Shown here: positions 43,670 through 55,130 of the stretch, piece after piece
Position numbering within the stretch: position 1 is the stretch's first letter
Layout of the letters: each line of letters starts with the position of its first letter
Assembly (NCBI RefSeq): GCF_029784165.1
Contig: NC_073695.1
Span: 194,826,857 to 194,890,856, forward strand
DNA: 64,000 bases
Reading direction: 5' to 3'
Origin: Wyeomyia smithii
Lineage: Eukaryota > Arthropoda > Insecta > Diptera > Culicidae
Made by a program: the position numbers and the translations under genes
Notes under the pieces: generated by a model
Databases searched by the model: none
Told to the model about the DNA's origin: nothing
What the model saw: the letters and a program-made list of their open reading frames with translations, nothing else

Positions 43670-44649
43670 CACAGTGGGGCCAAACTGAAAAAAGACGGAC
43701 AAAAATATCATTTTCGACGTTTTAGCATATAGGTGTCTTCGGAGAAATTTTCTAATAAGCGATTTAAAATAATTTAAGATATTCGTTGAAAATGTTATTA
43801 AGGGGGTATTCAATCAAAATAAAAGCAACAACATCTAGTTGCAATATGTCAAATTTAAGTCTTCGGCAAAGTTGTAGAACTATAAAATTCATGAATTTTT
43901 TTCGAAGACACTAAGTGTCTATATTCTAAAACCATTAAGCTATAGTTAAATTTCTGTCAACACCCCCTTAAAATCAATTAATTGAGTTTCTGAAGTTTGA
44001 ATCGCATTTAATAGAGTTGACATATTCTACAAAGTTGTTGATTTCCTCAAGATACACAACTTTTCTCAAGACTACAATATCGTATATCGAATTGTTTGTT
44101 CAGAAAATTAATTTAGAGTCAAAAGACAACTATGCTAATTTTGGCTGCCACAAAGTTCCATCGATTGAGATATATTAATCGAAAAATGAGTAAAATTTTG
44201 ACTCTAAATTAATTTCCTGAACAAACAATTCGATATACGATATTGAAGTCTTGAGAAAAGTTGTGTATCTTGAAGATATCAACAACTTTGTAGAACTTGT
44301 CAACTCGATTAAATGTGATTCAAACTCAAGAAATACAATAAATTGATTTTAAGGGGGTGTTGACAGAAGTTTAACTATAGCTCAATGGTTTTACAATATA
44401 GACACTTAGTGTCTTAGAAAAAAATTCATAAATTTGATAGTTCTACAACTTTGCCGAAGACCTAAATTTGATATCTTGCCACTAGATGTTGTTGCTTTTA
44501 TTTTGACTGAATACCCCCTTAATAACATTTTCAACGAATCTCTTAAAATATTTAAAATCGCATATTAGAAAATTTCTCCGAAGACACTTATATGCTAAAA
44601 CGTCGTAAAAGACTTTTGTCCATCTCTTTTTCAGTTTTGTCCCACTGTG
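43670..44649. mobile_element. Transib-like foldback element, unit 1
   Basis: Two arms of about 455 bp (43670-44124 and 44196-44649) are inverted repeats around a 71-bp spacer. Both ends begin CACAGTGGG and the flanks are CGTCG on each side (43665-43669, 44650-44654). A 5-bp GC-rich duplication and CACWRTG ends are Transib features. About 22 bp inside the left heptamer is ACAAAAATA, and 23 bp inside the right one ACAAAAGTC, similar to the nonamer of recombination signal sequences. There is no transposase. The outermost parts read as interrupted frames only. Confidence 0.75.
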
Positions 44650-44681
44650 CGTCGCGAGACTAGGCATCGCAGGCCTAGTAA

Positions 44682-45314
44682 GGGCTTCTTCAGCGGTGGT
44701 CTATTTTTGAAACAACTTTATACTAGATTTACACCAGCGAAACCTAAATAGAACCAGCTAATATAGACCAATTTTTCGTTCTCCGCACCGGTGTTGAATA
44801 TCTTGTTGTTTTAAACCGATGACATCTGTCACACTGTCAATACCCCATGCTATCAGTTAATGAGACTTATTATAATAAAAAACACTCAATATTTAACAAA
44901 CGGAAATTCGATAAACTATACGCACATTAAACGATTACTTTGGCAAGACACTTTATATCCACAAAACTTTATGGATTTGACGGTTTGACCCGAGCGTCAA
45001 TGACATTTCTCAGGATGGATTGGTATGATCTAAAATTTCTGCTACAAGTAGGGTTTCGGAGGATAGCGAAAAATATTTGATCGCGTAGATGTTCATCTTC
45101 CGTTTTCGTCTCATCAATCTTTTAAAATCTTGCAGTTCTTCAAACTTGGTTTGGGTTTTGAGGATATTGGGTGGCATCGCCCAGCTCGATTCGATTCGAT
45201 TTCAATTTAGATCTGGTATAAAACAAAATTTACACCACCGGGGCAGCAATGAATTTAAGTTTGTTCCAAAAAAATAGAACAAAACAACGATTTGGACCAC
45301 CGCTGAAGATGCCC
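44682..45314. mobile_element. PIF/Harbinger-like MITE, unit 1
   Basis: The left end is GGGCTTCTTCAGCGGTGG, the right end its near-complement, and both flanks are TAA (44679-44681, 45315-45317). It is a shorter relative of 7722-9007 in opposite orientation. A 62-codon frame at 45089-45277 is shared with the longer copy on its complementary strand and has no known domain. Confidence 0.75.
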
Positions 45315-45317
45315 TAA

Positions 45318-45530
45318 GGCAGCATGCTGAAATAAACACACTACATACGAATCGGCACAATCGGTATAGACCTGGGCGAACGAAAAAGGACAACGATTAG
45401 AAACTTGGGACATCTACTACAGTGGCGGCGACAAAGCGAAACGGGGCGTCGGTTTCGTGCTACTCGGGAACCAAATGAAGCGTGTCATTAGATGGACGGT
45501 CCATTAATGACCGTTTATACATACTGAGGA
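45318..45530 (+). pseudogene. RTE 5' fragment cut by the duplication junction
   Basis: It starts with ATCGGCACAATCGGTATAGA, homologous to the 5' region of RTE copy 1 (ATCGGAACAATCGGCATAGA at 15475). It continues with KRGVGFVLLGNQMKRVIRW of the endonuclease. It stops at the tandem-duplication junction, after which H-family sequence resumes. The same segment continues as a longer RTE at 49254. Confidence 0.75.
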
Positions 45531-45980
45531 GCAGCGTTTAGCGGCCAAAACATTGGCATGGCTACGGATAGCGTAGCAGTTGCAGCGGGTATCAGCATCG
45601 ATAGCAGCTGATGCAGTGAGGCACTTCAATGAAATGCAGTCTATGCGCGATAGCGGGCGTAAATGCATTCAATGAAAAGTTGGCTCATTTCGACAACACA
45701 TGAGCCGTCTAGTTTTGAGTGTTAAATCAGCTTTTCACTGTTTATTTTATCACAAGGAATAATTTATTCGCACTGTCAGTGATAACGCCAAGATGTGATG
45801 GGTATCTTATTCGAAATTGAACAACAAATCAAAAAATTACTGACATATGGATTATCTTTCTTGTAAAAGTGTTCTACTTCATCTTTGCGGTCGTGGCTTT
45901 GCACACAACCCTCTTGTTATTTTTTTTTAAGACAGGTAGTAGTTTTATTAAGCGTCAAATCACTATTTTGTTCAATAGAA

Positions 45981-46218
45981 TTGGAAATTACGGAAGTACG
46001 ATTAACTCGAATTAAGGGTAGAAGAGGAAACGAAATATTGTGCTTGCCTCTGGATGAGGAAACTGGAGCTCAGACGTGGCGTGGATTAATGCAAAGGTAT
46101 TGATGCAGGAGAGACAACTAATGTAATTGAGTGTCCTGTAGGTTTGGGTGATGCTGAGATCCATCCAGCGGGCGTGGGCTTGTGGGCGAAGAATGAGTTT
46201 ACCGTCAATGATGAGTAA
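45981..46218 (+). pseudogene. unrecognised coding-like fragment, unit 2
   Basis: This is the same frameshifted pair of frames as at 41914-42151, with no visible change. The lack of further decay reflects the recent duplication and is not proof of function. Confidence 0.3.
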
Positions 46219-47731
46219 TGTTCATACTATCTCTATCTCGTTTTATCCTCTAATTCTGAAAAGTTATGTTATGTTTGCTTCTTTCAAATCATGGCTTAAA
46301 TAAAAGCATTTCATTAATCTCTAATAGTGTATTGATTTATAAAGACGGCGTCGGTCGAAAAATGAAAACGCCTGCTTCTCACTGCAGATGGCTTGTGTCG
46401 AAGCCCTGGGAATATTGGTTTCATCCCTACCCATGTGTTGGTGGTTGGAGTCGTCTGGTGGGAGGTTGTGATGTAGCATACCGACGGATAAAAATCTATA
46501 AATGCTGGTAGTAAGATCCTACTAGGGAGGAGAGGGGGTTATCAAAAAATCTTACGATGTCTTACAAAGGAGGGAGGCGGATTTTAAAAAGGTGAAAAAT
46601 TTAAAAATATGCTCACGTAATTATTGAAAGGCCCAAAGTCAAGAGAAAGAAAAAGTTTCGTTCTAGGCTTTAACTCCCGGGAGGACGAACTTATAGTCTG
46701 ATGCGAAAGGAATTTATACGCGTTGGTGCTAGCGTATCTGGCGGCTGTAATGGAGTACATGCAAAATAGTTTAAATCTGCGGGCAACGCTGCTAGAGATA
46801 ATAAAACGAAAATTATTATTAATCCGCAATAACGAGGAATTGATTACGCTTTTGACCGGCATTCTTCCTACTCAGGGAGTTTTTCTGCTGAATATCTAAG
46901 CTGTTCTGCTCGCGAGGAAAACAGGAAAGGAGGCATTATTCGATTAAATACCAGCTTTGTAAAAACTATAACCAACCGTTCTTTTAAGGACAAACAATTG
47001 CAGTTAGTAAAAATGAGATTTGTTTCTAATTAAAACTTAAAATTTGACATAAAATTTTCATCAAACAGGGCTCAGTTTCATCTGCGCCGTTTTGTTTTGC
47101 CGGCAAAGTGGTCAACGCCATCTTCAACCAACAACTGTATTCCAGCCAGCCTTCTGATAAGGACTGCCTTTCCGTGACAGCAAATTTTAAACTAATTCGG
47201 CTTTAATTGTATTGCACAGCTCTCCCTGCTCCCATATGTTCTGTACACAGCTCGACAGCACACACATGCAAGTCCAACCGGGCTGTTATTTTCCATCTTT
47301 TTATGTCCGTTGATTCTTCCAAGCTGTCGCTAATGACAGCCTTTACAACCCGTCATCCTTCGGCACAAATCCGAGCGTAGTATCAGGTGATTATGATTCA
47401 CGAGAGTAAGGCCAATGCTATAATGGAAGCGAGGCGTGGAAAGTACTATCGATAATGGGAAAACATAGGAATCGGTTTGCTTCTTATTCATTATGGTATC
47501 GGCCTAAGAAAAATGAGAAACGAACCAGTGCGAGTCCAACATCATCGATGACAGCCGCAGCCGATCAGCAGGCTGTCATGCCCGAACGAACAAAATACAC
47601 GTGTTGAAAGCGAATTATTACTAAAATTCACCGCTTCAAACGCGCGCTCAAACAGCGACTGATCCGGAGCGGATGGCTGAACTATGAAATGCGGTGTTTC
47701 GCCAGCTACACTCAAGACGGCACCTTCGTCG

Positions 47732-48711
47732 CACAGTGGGGCCAAACTGAAAAAAGACGGACAAAAATATCATTTTCGACGTTTTAGCATATAGGTGTCT
47801 TCGGAGAAATTTTCTAATAAGCGATTTAAAATAATTTAAGATATTCGTTGAAAATGTTATTAAGGGGGTATTCACTCAAAATAAAAGCAACAACATCTAG
47901 TTGCAATATGTCAAATTTAGGTCTTCGGCAAAGTTGTAGAACTATAAAATTTATGAATTTTTCTCGAAGACACTAAGTGTCTATATTCTAAAACCATTAA
48001 GCTATAGTTAAATTTCTGTCAACACCCCCTTGAAATCAATTTGTTGAGTTTCTGAAGTTTGAATCGCATTTAATAGAGTTGACATATTCTACAAAGTTGT
48101 TGATTTCCTCAAGATACACAACTTTTCTCAAGACTACAATATCGTATATCGAATTGTTTGTTCAGAAAATTAATTTAGAGTCAAAAGACAACTATGCTAA
48201 TTTTGGCTGCCACAAAGTTCCATCGATTGAGATATATTAATCGAAAAATGAGTAAAATTTTGACTCTAAATTAATTTTCTGAACAAACAATTCGATATAC
48301 GATATTGAAGTCTTGAGAAAAGTTGTGTATCTTGAAGATATCAACAACTTTGTAGAACTTGTCAACTCGATTAAATGTGATTCAAACTCAAGAAATACAA
48401 TAAATTGATTTTAAGGGGGTGTTGACAGAAGTTTAACTATAGCTCAATGGTTTTACAATATAGACACTTAGTGTCTTAGAAAAAAACTCATAAATTTGAT
48501 AGTTCTACAACTTTGCCGAGGACCTAAATTTGATATCTTGCCACTAGATGTTGTTGCTTTTATTTTAACTGAATACCCCCTTAATAACATTTTCAAAGAA
48601 TCTCTTAAAATATTTAAAATCACATATAAGAAAATTTCTCCGAAGACACTTATATGCTAAAACGTCGTAAAAGACTTTTGTCCATCTCTTTTTCAGTTTT
48701 GTCTCACTGTG
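47732..48711. mobile_element. Transib-like foldback element, unit 2
   Basis: Copy of 43670-44649, the same 980-bp length, flanked by CGTCG at 47727-47731 and 48712-48716. It differs by scattered substitutions, including the base after the right heptamer (CACAGTGAG against CACAGTGGG). Confidence 0.75.
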
Positions 48712-48743
48712 CGTCGCGAGACTAGGCAACGCAGGCCTAGTAA

Positions 48744-49246
48744 GGGCATCTTCAGCGGTGGTCTATTTTTGAAACAACTTTATACTAGTTAATGAGACTT
48801 ATTATAATAAAAAACACTCAATATTTAACAAACGGAAATTCGATAAATTTTACGCACATCAAACGATTACTTTGGCAAGACACTTTATATTCACAAAACT
48901 TTATGGATTTGACGGTTTGACCCGAGCGTCAATGACATTTCTCAGGATGGATTGGTATGATCTAAAATTTCTGCTACAAGTAGGGTTTCGGAGGATAGCG
49001 AAAAATATTTGATCGCGTAGATGTTCATCTTCCGTTTTCGTCTCATCAATCTTTTAAAATCTTGCAGTTCTTCAAACTTGGTTTGGGTTTTGAGGATATT
49101 GGGTGGCATCGCCCAGCTCGATTCGATTCGATTTCAATTTAGATCTGGTATAAAACAAAATTTACACCACCGGGGCAGCAATGAATTTAAGTTTGTTCCA
49201 AAAAAATAGAACAAAACAACGATTTGGACCACCGCTGAAGATGCCC
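48744..49246. mobile_element. PIF/Harbinger-like MITE, unit 2, with 130-bp deletion
   Basis: Same element and TAA flanks as 44682-45314, but bases equivalent to 44727-44856 are missing. The breakpoints share only AG (CTAG / TCAG), consistent with end joining. The left end reads GGGCATCTTC, as in the long copy. Confidence 0.8.
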
Positions 49247-49253
49247 TAAGGCA

Positions 49254-51620
49254 GCATGCTGAAATAAACACACTACATACGAATCGGCACAATCGGTATA
49301 GACCTGGGCGAACGAAAAAGGACAACGATTGGAAACTTGGGGCATCTACTACAGTGGCGGCGACAAAGCGAAACGGGGCGTCGGTTTCGTGCTACTCGGA
49401 AACCAAATGAAGCGTGTCATTAGATGGACGGTCCATTAATGACCGTTTATACATACTGAGGATCAAGGGCAGATTCTTCAATTACAGCCTGACAAACGAT
49501 AAAACCGATGACGTAAAGGAGGAGTTCTATGAGCTCCTTGAGAAAACGTATGGAGAGTGCCCACAACACGATATAAAGATTGTCATCGGATATACGTCCC
49601 GTTATTGGTAGGAAAAGCTTTCACTCTACCACCAACGACAACGGATTAAGGCTAGTGAACTTCGCCGCGGCCAGGGGAATGGCCATCTGTAGTACTCACT
49701 TTTCACGTCTGATCATTCGGAAACAGACCTGGAGGCACCCCAATGGAGAGGCCTGCTTCCAGATCGACCACATGCTGATCGATGGCCAGCACTTTTCAGA
49801 CGTCATAGATGTGCGGTCTTTACGAGTGCCAAACATCGACTTGAATCGCTATCTCGTGGTAGGTAAGATTCGCGCCCGGTTGTCCAACGTATTTGAATCG
49901 CTATCGACGAGGAATATACGTCTGGACAGAAAGTTGATGGACGGATTGTTGAACCAGCTAGAGTGGACCTGAACGAGCGCGAGAAGTGATAGGCATGACA
50001 ACGGAAACCACGCGTAGTGGGTGGTTCGATGCTGAGTGTCTAGAGGTGACGGAAAAAAAGAACCGAGCTTACGTCAACACGTTAGTAGCAGCTAATCGTG
50101 TGACGAGTCACATGCGGGAGAAATACCGGGAGGCAAGAGCTGCTGGAAATAGGCTTCACCACCGTTAAAACGTGAGCACTACGATCGCTTCCTCGCGAAG
50201 GCGGAGAATTGCTTCATCAGGTACGACACAAGGAGCTTCTATAGAACGATCAACGGGATCAGGAACCGGACCGTGCCAGTACCTGCCATGTGTAATGACA
50301 GGAAGAGGAACCTGATTACAGATAAATCGCAGGTGGCCAGGCGTTGGAAGCAACATTTTGAAGTGGTGTTGAACGGTGAAGAAGGTAGGAGAGTCGTCAA
50401 GGGTAACAGGACAGAAATTGGGGATGACAGACAAGCTGTGGACCCACCAACAATGGACGAGGTGAAGTATGCTTGCAAAGAGCCAAAGAACCACAAAGCC
50501 GCTGGGAAGAACGGCTTATTGGCCGAACTTTTCAAAGTCGGGAGCGAGCGGCTGTGTAGTGCAATTCACCAGATTATCCTAAGGGTACAACTACCTACGG
50601 ACTGGTAGGAAGGATTTATATGTCCTATCTACAAGAAGGGCCATAGACTCGACTGTAGGAATTATCGAGGCATAACCCTCCTCAATTCCGCGTACAAAAT
50701 TCTCCCCCGTATCCTGTTCAAGCGACTGAGGCCGTTGCAGGAAGCCTTTGTTGGAGAATACCAATGCGGTTTTCGAGTGCGGCGATCTACAACGGACCAG
50801 ATGTTAACATTGCGACAGATTGTCGACAAGTTTCGAAAACACAACTTGTAGACACATCATCTGTTAATTGACTTTAAGGCGGCGTACGATACAGTGAAAT
50901 GCAACGAACTGTGGAAAATAATGCTAAAACATGGTTTTCCAACAAAGTTATTAAACTGTTACGTGCGACGCTTAACGGTTTCACCTCATGCGTCAGAATA
51001 GCGGGCGAATTTTCGGACACGTTTGTAACGTTAGATGGTCTGAAACAAGGTGACGGGCTCTCGAACTTGCTGTTCAACAAAGCTTCAGAAAGTGCAACAA
51101 GAAGGGCAGGTGTGCAGAGGAGCGGCACCATCATCAAAAAGTCTCACATGCTTCTGAGCTGCGAGAAGTGGACTCACCATTAACACTGCCAAAACGAAGT
51201 ACATGGTGGCTGGCAGAGAGCGTAGTAGTTCTGCGGTGGAGATGAATGGGGATACTTTCAAAGTGGTTGACGAATTTGTTTTTCTTGGTACTCTTGTGAT
51301 ATGTGACAACGGGGTGAGCCACGAGGTGAAGACGGATTGCGGTAGCATACAGGGCTTATTACGGATTGCGTGAAAGCTTAGGTCCCGTTGCGTACAGATC
51401 CGTACGAAGTTTGACGATCTACGCGCTTGGGGTCTTCGAGCGTAGAATCCAACGATCAATACTCGGAGGCAAACGAGAAAATAAGGTGTGGCGCAGGCGC
51501 ATGAATCACGAGCTGTACGAAGCGTACAAACACGCTGATATTGTCAGGCTGATGAAACACGGCAGGTTACAGTGGGCTGGCCACGTAGCACAGATGGCGG
51601 CAGAGCGACCGGCCAGATAA
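49254..51620 (+). pseudogene. RTE non-LTR retrotransposon, copy 2
   Basis: The element is recognisable from the endonuclease to the C-terminus but broken in frame many times. The endonuclease part gives RIKGRFFNYSL, then IGRKSFHSTTNDNGLRLVNF and CFQIDHMLIDGQHFSDVIDV. The linker is at about 49980-50500 and the RT start NHKAAGKNGLLAELFKVG at 50480-50545. The RT continues with ICPIYKKGHRLDCRNYRGIT, YQCGFRVRRSTTDQM and LLIDFKAAYDTV (motif A), and LDGLKQGDGLSNLLFN. After SHMLLS the FADD block is deleted. The C-terminal region RKRENKVWRRRMNHELYEAY and RLQWAGHVAQM ends at 51620. The missing catalytic motif and multiple stops make it dead. Confidence 0.85.
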
Positions 51621-51658
51621 TTAAATAAAAAAAAAAATAAATAAATAAATAAATAAAT
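51619..51658. repeat. A-rich and (AAAT)n tail of RTE copy 2
   Basis: An A run and five or so AAAT units follow the RTE coding end directly. Short microsatellite tails are typical of RTE elements. Confidence 0.7.
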
Positions 51659-51660
51659 GT

Positions 51661-53325
51661 GGATTGATTTCATTGGAATATATAAAGATACGAAAACGTT
51701 CTGAATCTCGGGTTCAATTTTTTGTTAACAGTGATGGCGCAGCACTCCAAAAACATTGTGAAAAAAATAACGTTCGGTAGATTTTTTTCAGTTTTTTTGA
51801 CAAGTTTTTAAAGTTTGGAGCTGAAAATGACTTACTGTGCCATTAAATACACTTTTTACGCGGATTCCGGAATTTACGCGGTTTTTTTTACGCGGCACGT
51901 ATCCCCCGCGTAAGAAGCGACTTTAGTGTATTGCGGAATGCCATTTCAAATGGCATTTGCTCGTTGAGCGAGATCTACGTCACAACTTCCTCACCTGTAT
52001 ATATCTCATTGTATCGTTTTCACACGCTTAGTTCTTCATGGCTTGTTACTAAGTTTGCTACTAATATGCTAATTTAAGCGATGTGTATTCTAAAATCGTA
52101 ACACTGCTTTGGTATTATACTATATCGATTTTCGGTATTGTGGATGCAAAATCTGGTAAATCTCATAAATAAGATGTTACTTCTCTGCTGTAGTGTGTCC
52201 GATGATCCGACAGTCTTTCGTATCCGATTTAATTGAATCACACACCATGATATATACGACTTGTCACGCTATCAATACTTTCTAATCGAATCAGATTATA
52301 TCTAAACGAAGCTTATTGTAAAGCATTTATGATGATAAATTAAACATGTGAAGAATATCGGCTAAAAAATCAATTGCTCCCGATGTGCTACTCCGATCTA
52401 GAATAGATATTTCCTGTATAACTTCACCAGAAGGAGAAAGCGCAGCTTTAGGGCAGCTGTTTGCGGCAGGAATTGCCCATCTATTAACTTATTTGACACT
52501 TGTGGTCAACACCCGAATCAACGCCTATTGAAACCCACTTCTTTCTATGCACCGGTCGAGTGCCGTCGTACGTCTTCGCACCGGATGGATCACCCAAACT
52601 CCATACGTTCAGCAAAACAACTCCGCTTCTGCAAGGGGCGACTAGTGCAAGCTGGCTGCAGTCATCAATCAATCAGTTGAACATTTAGCTGTCTGATCGA
52701 TGTCGTTTGGGTATGGATATTGCGTTGATTCGACTGCATTGGGTTCAGTTTTGCTCAGTGGTTTTTACTTTTTACGAAGGATAGTGTAGTGACCGTCACC
52801 ATTTTGTGAGTCGTCATATTAAACTTTTGCTTCATTTTTTCTCATTGTCCATAGTTTTGAATAAATTTAAACGGATTTATTGTCTTTTATCGTTAAAATA
52901 TCACCAGCTTCCTCAACGACCAGCTGCATTGACTGGGTCGGAACGTGAATGGTTGTTGCGAATCGATTGAATAGTGATTGGTATCACATAAATCAATCTG
53001 CTTTTTTATTGTGGGGAATATTTGGCTCAGAAAAGTGGTCGATTGCGAAGTATTTCGAAGGAGTAATAATTGATGTGATATATGGATCTGGGTGACAGTA
53101 GGAGTTTCATTGAAGCAATTGGACTCTAATATGTATGGCTTAGGTTGCGGTGGTGGTTAATCACCGCCACTCTATTGCTTGTTAGTGTGGTTTAGAAGCC
53201 TATTAAAATCACATTCATTCAATTCAGTACACTCGCTTTCTCTCACGGTGCTGATACAATGTTGGTAACAACTATCTGTCATAATTTAAACAGCCATACA
53301 AATGTTACAGTTGCATTCGAACAGG
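51661..53325. other. unique DNA, no gene recognised
   Basis: Apart from the small palindromic element at 51848-51930, I see no repeat ends. Complementary frames at 52484-52688 have balanced composition but no recognisable motif. Confidence 0.4.
51848..51930. mobile_element. 83-bp palindromic mini-element
   Basis: It runs from TACACTTTTTACGCGG to CTTTAGTGTA, with inverted TACGCGG-type motifs throughout and TA at the edges. A related motif cluster lies at 9190-9300. A TA-duplicating MITE is likely. Confidence 0.45.
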
Positions 53326-53612
53326 TTATATGAGATCGTGCAGTTTCGTCAGATAGCGACGCACGTGACGTAATTTTGGTTTTTCGAGATGCGTTTCTGC
53401 ATTCGATGAATGGGGATTATGATTATTGACTAAATAAAGGTCAGTCTGGCGCAAAGAATGCATATCCAGTATTGAATTGCCAACAGGAACTTGTTGCAAA
53501 CCTTCGATCCGTTTATTACAAACGAGTACAATCAAGTTCGTATATTTGTTCAGTTCTATTCTGTTCCGCCACATGAGTTTTGAGTTTTGTGAAATCGATA
53601 ATTTAAACAGCT
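53326..53612 (-). CDS. candidate terminal exon, unknown protein
   Basis: On the minus strand a long T-rich tract ending TTTCAAGTGTGCAG makes a good acceptor. It is followed by an open frame (LFKLSISQNSKLMWRNRIEL ... LRHVRRYLTKLHDLI) of about 95 codons that closes with TAA at 53328-53326. The frame is also open for about 40 codons upstream of the acceptor (to 53739), but that part crosses the T tract and looks non-coding. The peptide is polar with basic patches, has no membrane segment and no motif that I recognise. It may be a host exon or a piece of an unrecognised transposon. Confidence 0.3.
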
Positions 53613-54900
53613 CTGCACACTTGAAATATAAAAAAAAACAAAAATAACCCCTACGAAATTGATTAGGGTAGGTCCAAATGGGTAAAACCTGTAAAAAGGT
53701 TTTACTTTTGAACGCCTGGGAATCGATGTATATCGCCAATGCCGAAAAAAACCCTCATCAATAAGGAAGATGCGCCGATAGTCTCGCTAATGATAAGCAG
53801 AATTTTGATGAAACCGGTCGACGGCAAAGCTAAATTTTCAAAATTTTTACCAGTTTCAAATTTCTTCAATTTAGATCTGGCTAACACTTCTTAACTTTGC
53901 GTACGTAATTCGCTTCTGTTTCATAGACTGGGTTCTATGCCTTCAAAACAGGCGATCCACAAAGAACCAAAATTGACAAAGTCAAAAAAGTGGATTTGCA
54001 AAATTATCACCAATTTATAAATTTCAACGCGATGCACGATTCAGTCAAGCTGAACGTTTCACATCATGCGTCTTGACAGCTAGTGTAATTTTGGACCCAT
54101 TCGTGACATTGAAGCAGGGTCTTATTATCTTGGAAAGTGTAGCAGGTGGTTTTGCTGGTTCATATGGTGTTACGGATAAACTTGAAATTGAAAAAAAAAA
54201 CTCATCTTATTTAGAAAAAAAAGTTGTTAGAATTAAGCTCATCATCAATTAATCTGAACCAGAGTCAAGAAATTCTAATATAACATTCTTGAACACAATT
54301 CTATAGATTTTATAGTTTTTGAGTAAACAAAATACACAAAAAAAAAATGCTACAAACCCCACCAAGATTCATCTGAAAATCTGAAAGGGTGCTGCCAACA
54401 ACCGTATAAACTGACGTGAAATACGTAAACTGTTTTCAAAGCATGTTTAAGCCATTCAAAAATTTAGAAATGCCGAATTTCCATGTTATACGAAAGACAA
54501 TGTCATAAACCTAATTAAGTTGAAAACACATTTCCGCCTGTTCACGAATCACAGCCTGTTCTGCTGTCGTTCGAATCGCCCAGCAATTGTAGGCATGTTA
54601 ATTCGCGCATAAACATAACAAATGACTACTTCTTGCCCTGATCACCATTGACACCGGCGCAGAGAGACAGACAGACAGACACGAAGAGAGACCAACCAGA
54701 ATGCGTGAAGAATGTGCCCATGAATCAGTGACTTCCAATCTGCACGCGGGGGAAAGTGATTTTGCGTGCGCGCATGCCGAGCTCTGGTAGCGGCACTAGA
54801 TAAATTGCCAGCGTGGTAAAAAATTAACCATCCCATTCACACATGTTTGCCACATATGAGCAGCATGACTGTCTCGAAGCGATTTTATGGCTAATTAAAA
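53613..54900. other. unique DNA with two small repeat fragments
   Basis: At 53849-53886 the minus strand matches the inner part of the PIF-like element (AGATCTAAATTGAA and AAATTTGAAACTGGTA, found at 7823-7853). At about 54030-54150 there is a short RTE fragment (TTCACATCATGCGTC, GACCCATTCGTGACATTGAA). The rest shows nothing recognised. Confidence 0.45.
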
Positions 54901-54904
54901 TGTT

Positions 54905-55130
54905 ACACCGTGCTGGCTGATGGCGTGGCGAAAGAGATGCGTGCCGTGTTTCCACAACGGATGACTTTATTATCTACGAAGTGGAGGCCCTGGATAAGAG
55001 TTGCAGAGTGCAGTCTAGAGACGCAGATGTCGATTTGTGCATCGTAGAGGAAGGGTTTTTTTAGTGGAACTGCCTTGCCCAGGCGCACCGAGAGAATGAC
55101 AAATCGTGGATCATTAGTCAAGTGAGCCAT
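54905..55130. other. coding-like segment, strand unresolved
   Basis: The minus strand has a 75-codon ATG frame (RFVILSVRLGKAVPLKKPFL, then LYDAQIDICVSRL) that follows a CTAACCCAG acceptor-like site. The plus strand, in the frame aligned to it, reads DDFIIYEVEALDKSCRVQSR and DADVDLCIVEEGFF before a stop in a T run. Both have the RNY codon bias of real coding DNA, which is symmetrical between these frames. The block is GC-richer than its flanks. I cannot name the protein. A host exon or an old gene fragment are both possible. Confidence 0.3.

Larger units (their letters stand above)
41463..45530 (+). repeat. 4.07-kb tandem duplication, unit 1
   Basis: The unit starts within the GC-rich part of H copy B (GCAGCGTTTAGCGG) and ends in an RTE endonuclease fragment (TACATACTGAGGA). 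It is repeated directly as 45531-49462. The two units differ by few substitutions, one T in a T run, five G in a G run (42467-42476) and a 130-bp deletion inside the PIF-like MITE of unit 2. Together these account for the whole 136-bp length difference. Confidence 0.95.
45531..49462 (+). repeat. tandem duplication, unit 2 (3.93 kb)
   Basis: Direct repeat of 41463-45530. It begins with the H-family fragment 45531-45917, followed by the same unique block, foldback, MITE and RTE piece. It joins on the right to intact RTE sequence, so the right edge of unit 2 is the original context and the junction at 45530/45531 is the novel one. Confidence 0.95.

Noticed and set aside
52484..52688. paired 62-codon frames on both strands
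   Set aside because: No motif, no splice sites and no repeat relation; open frames of this size are expected by chance.
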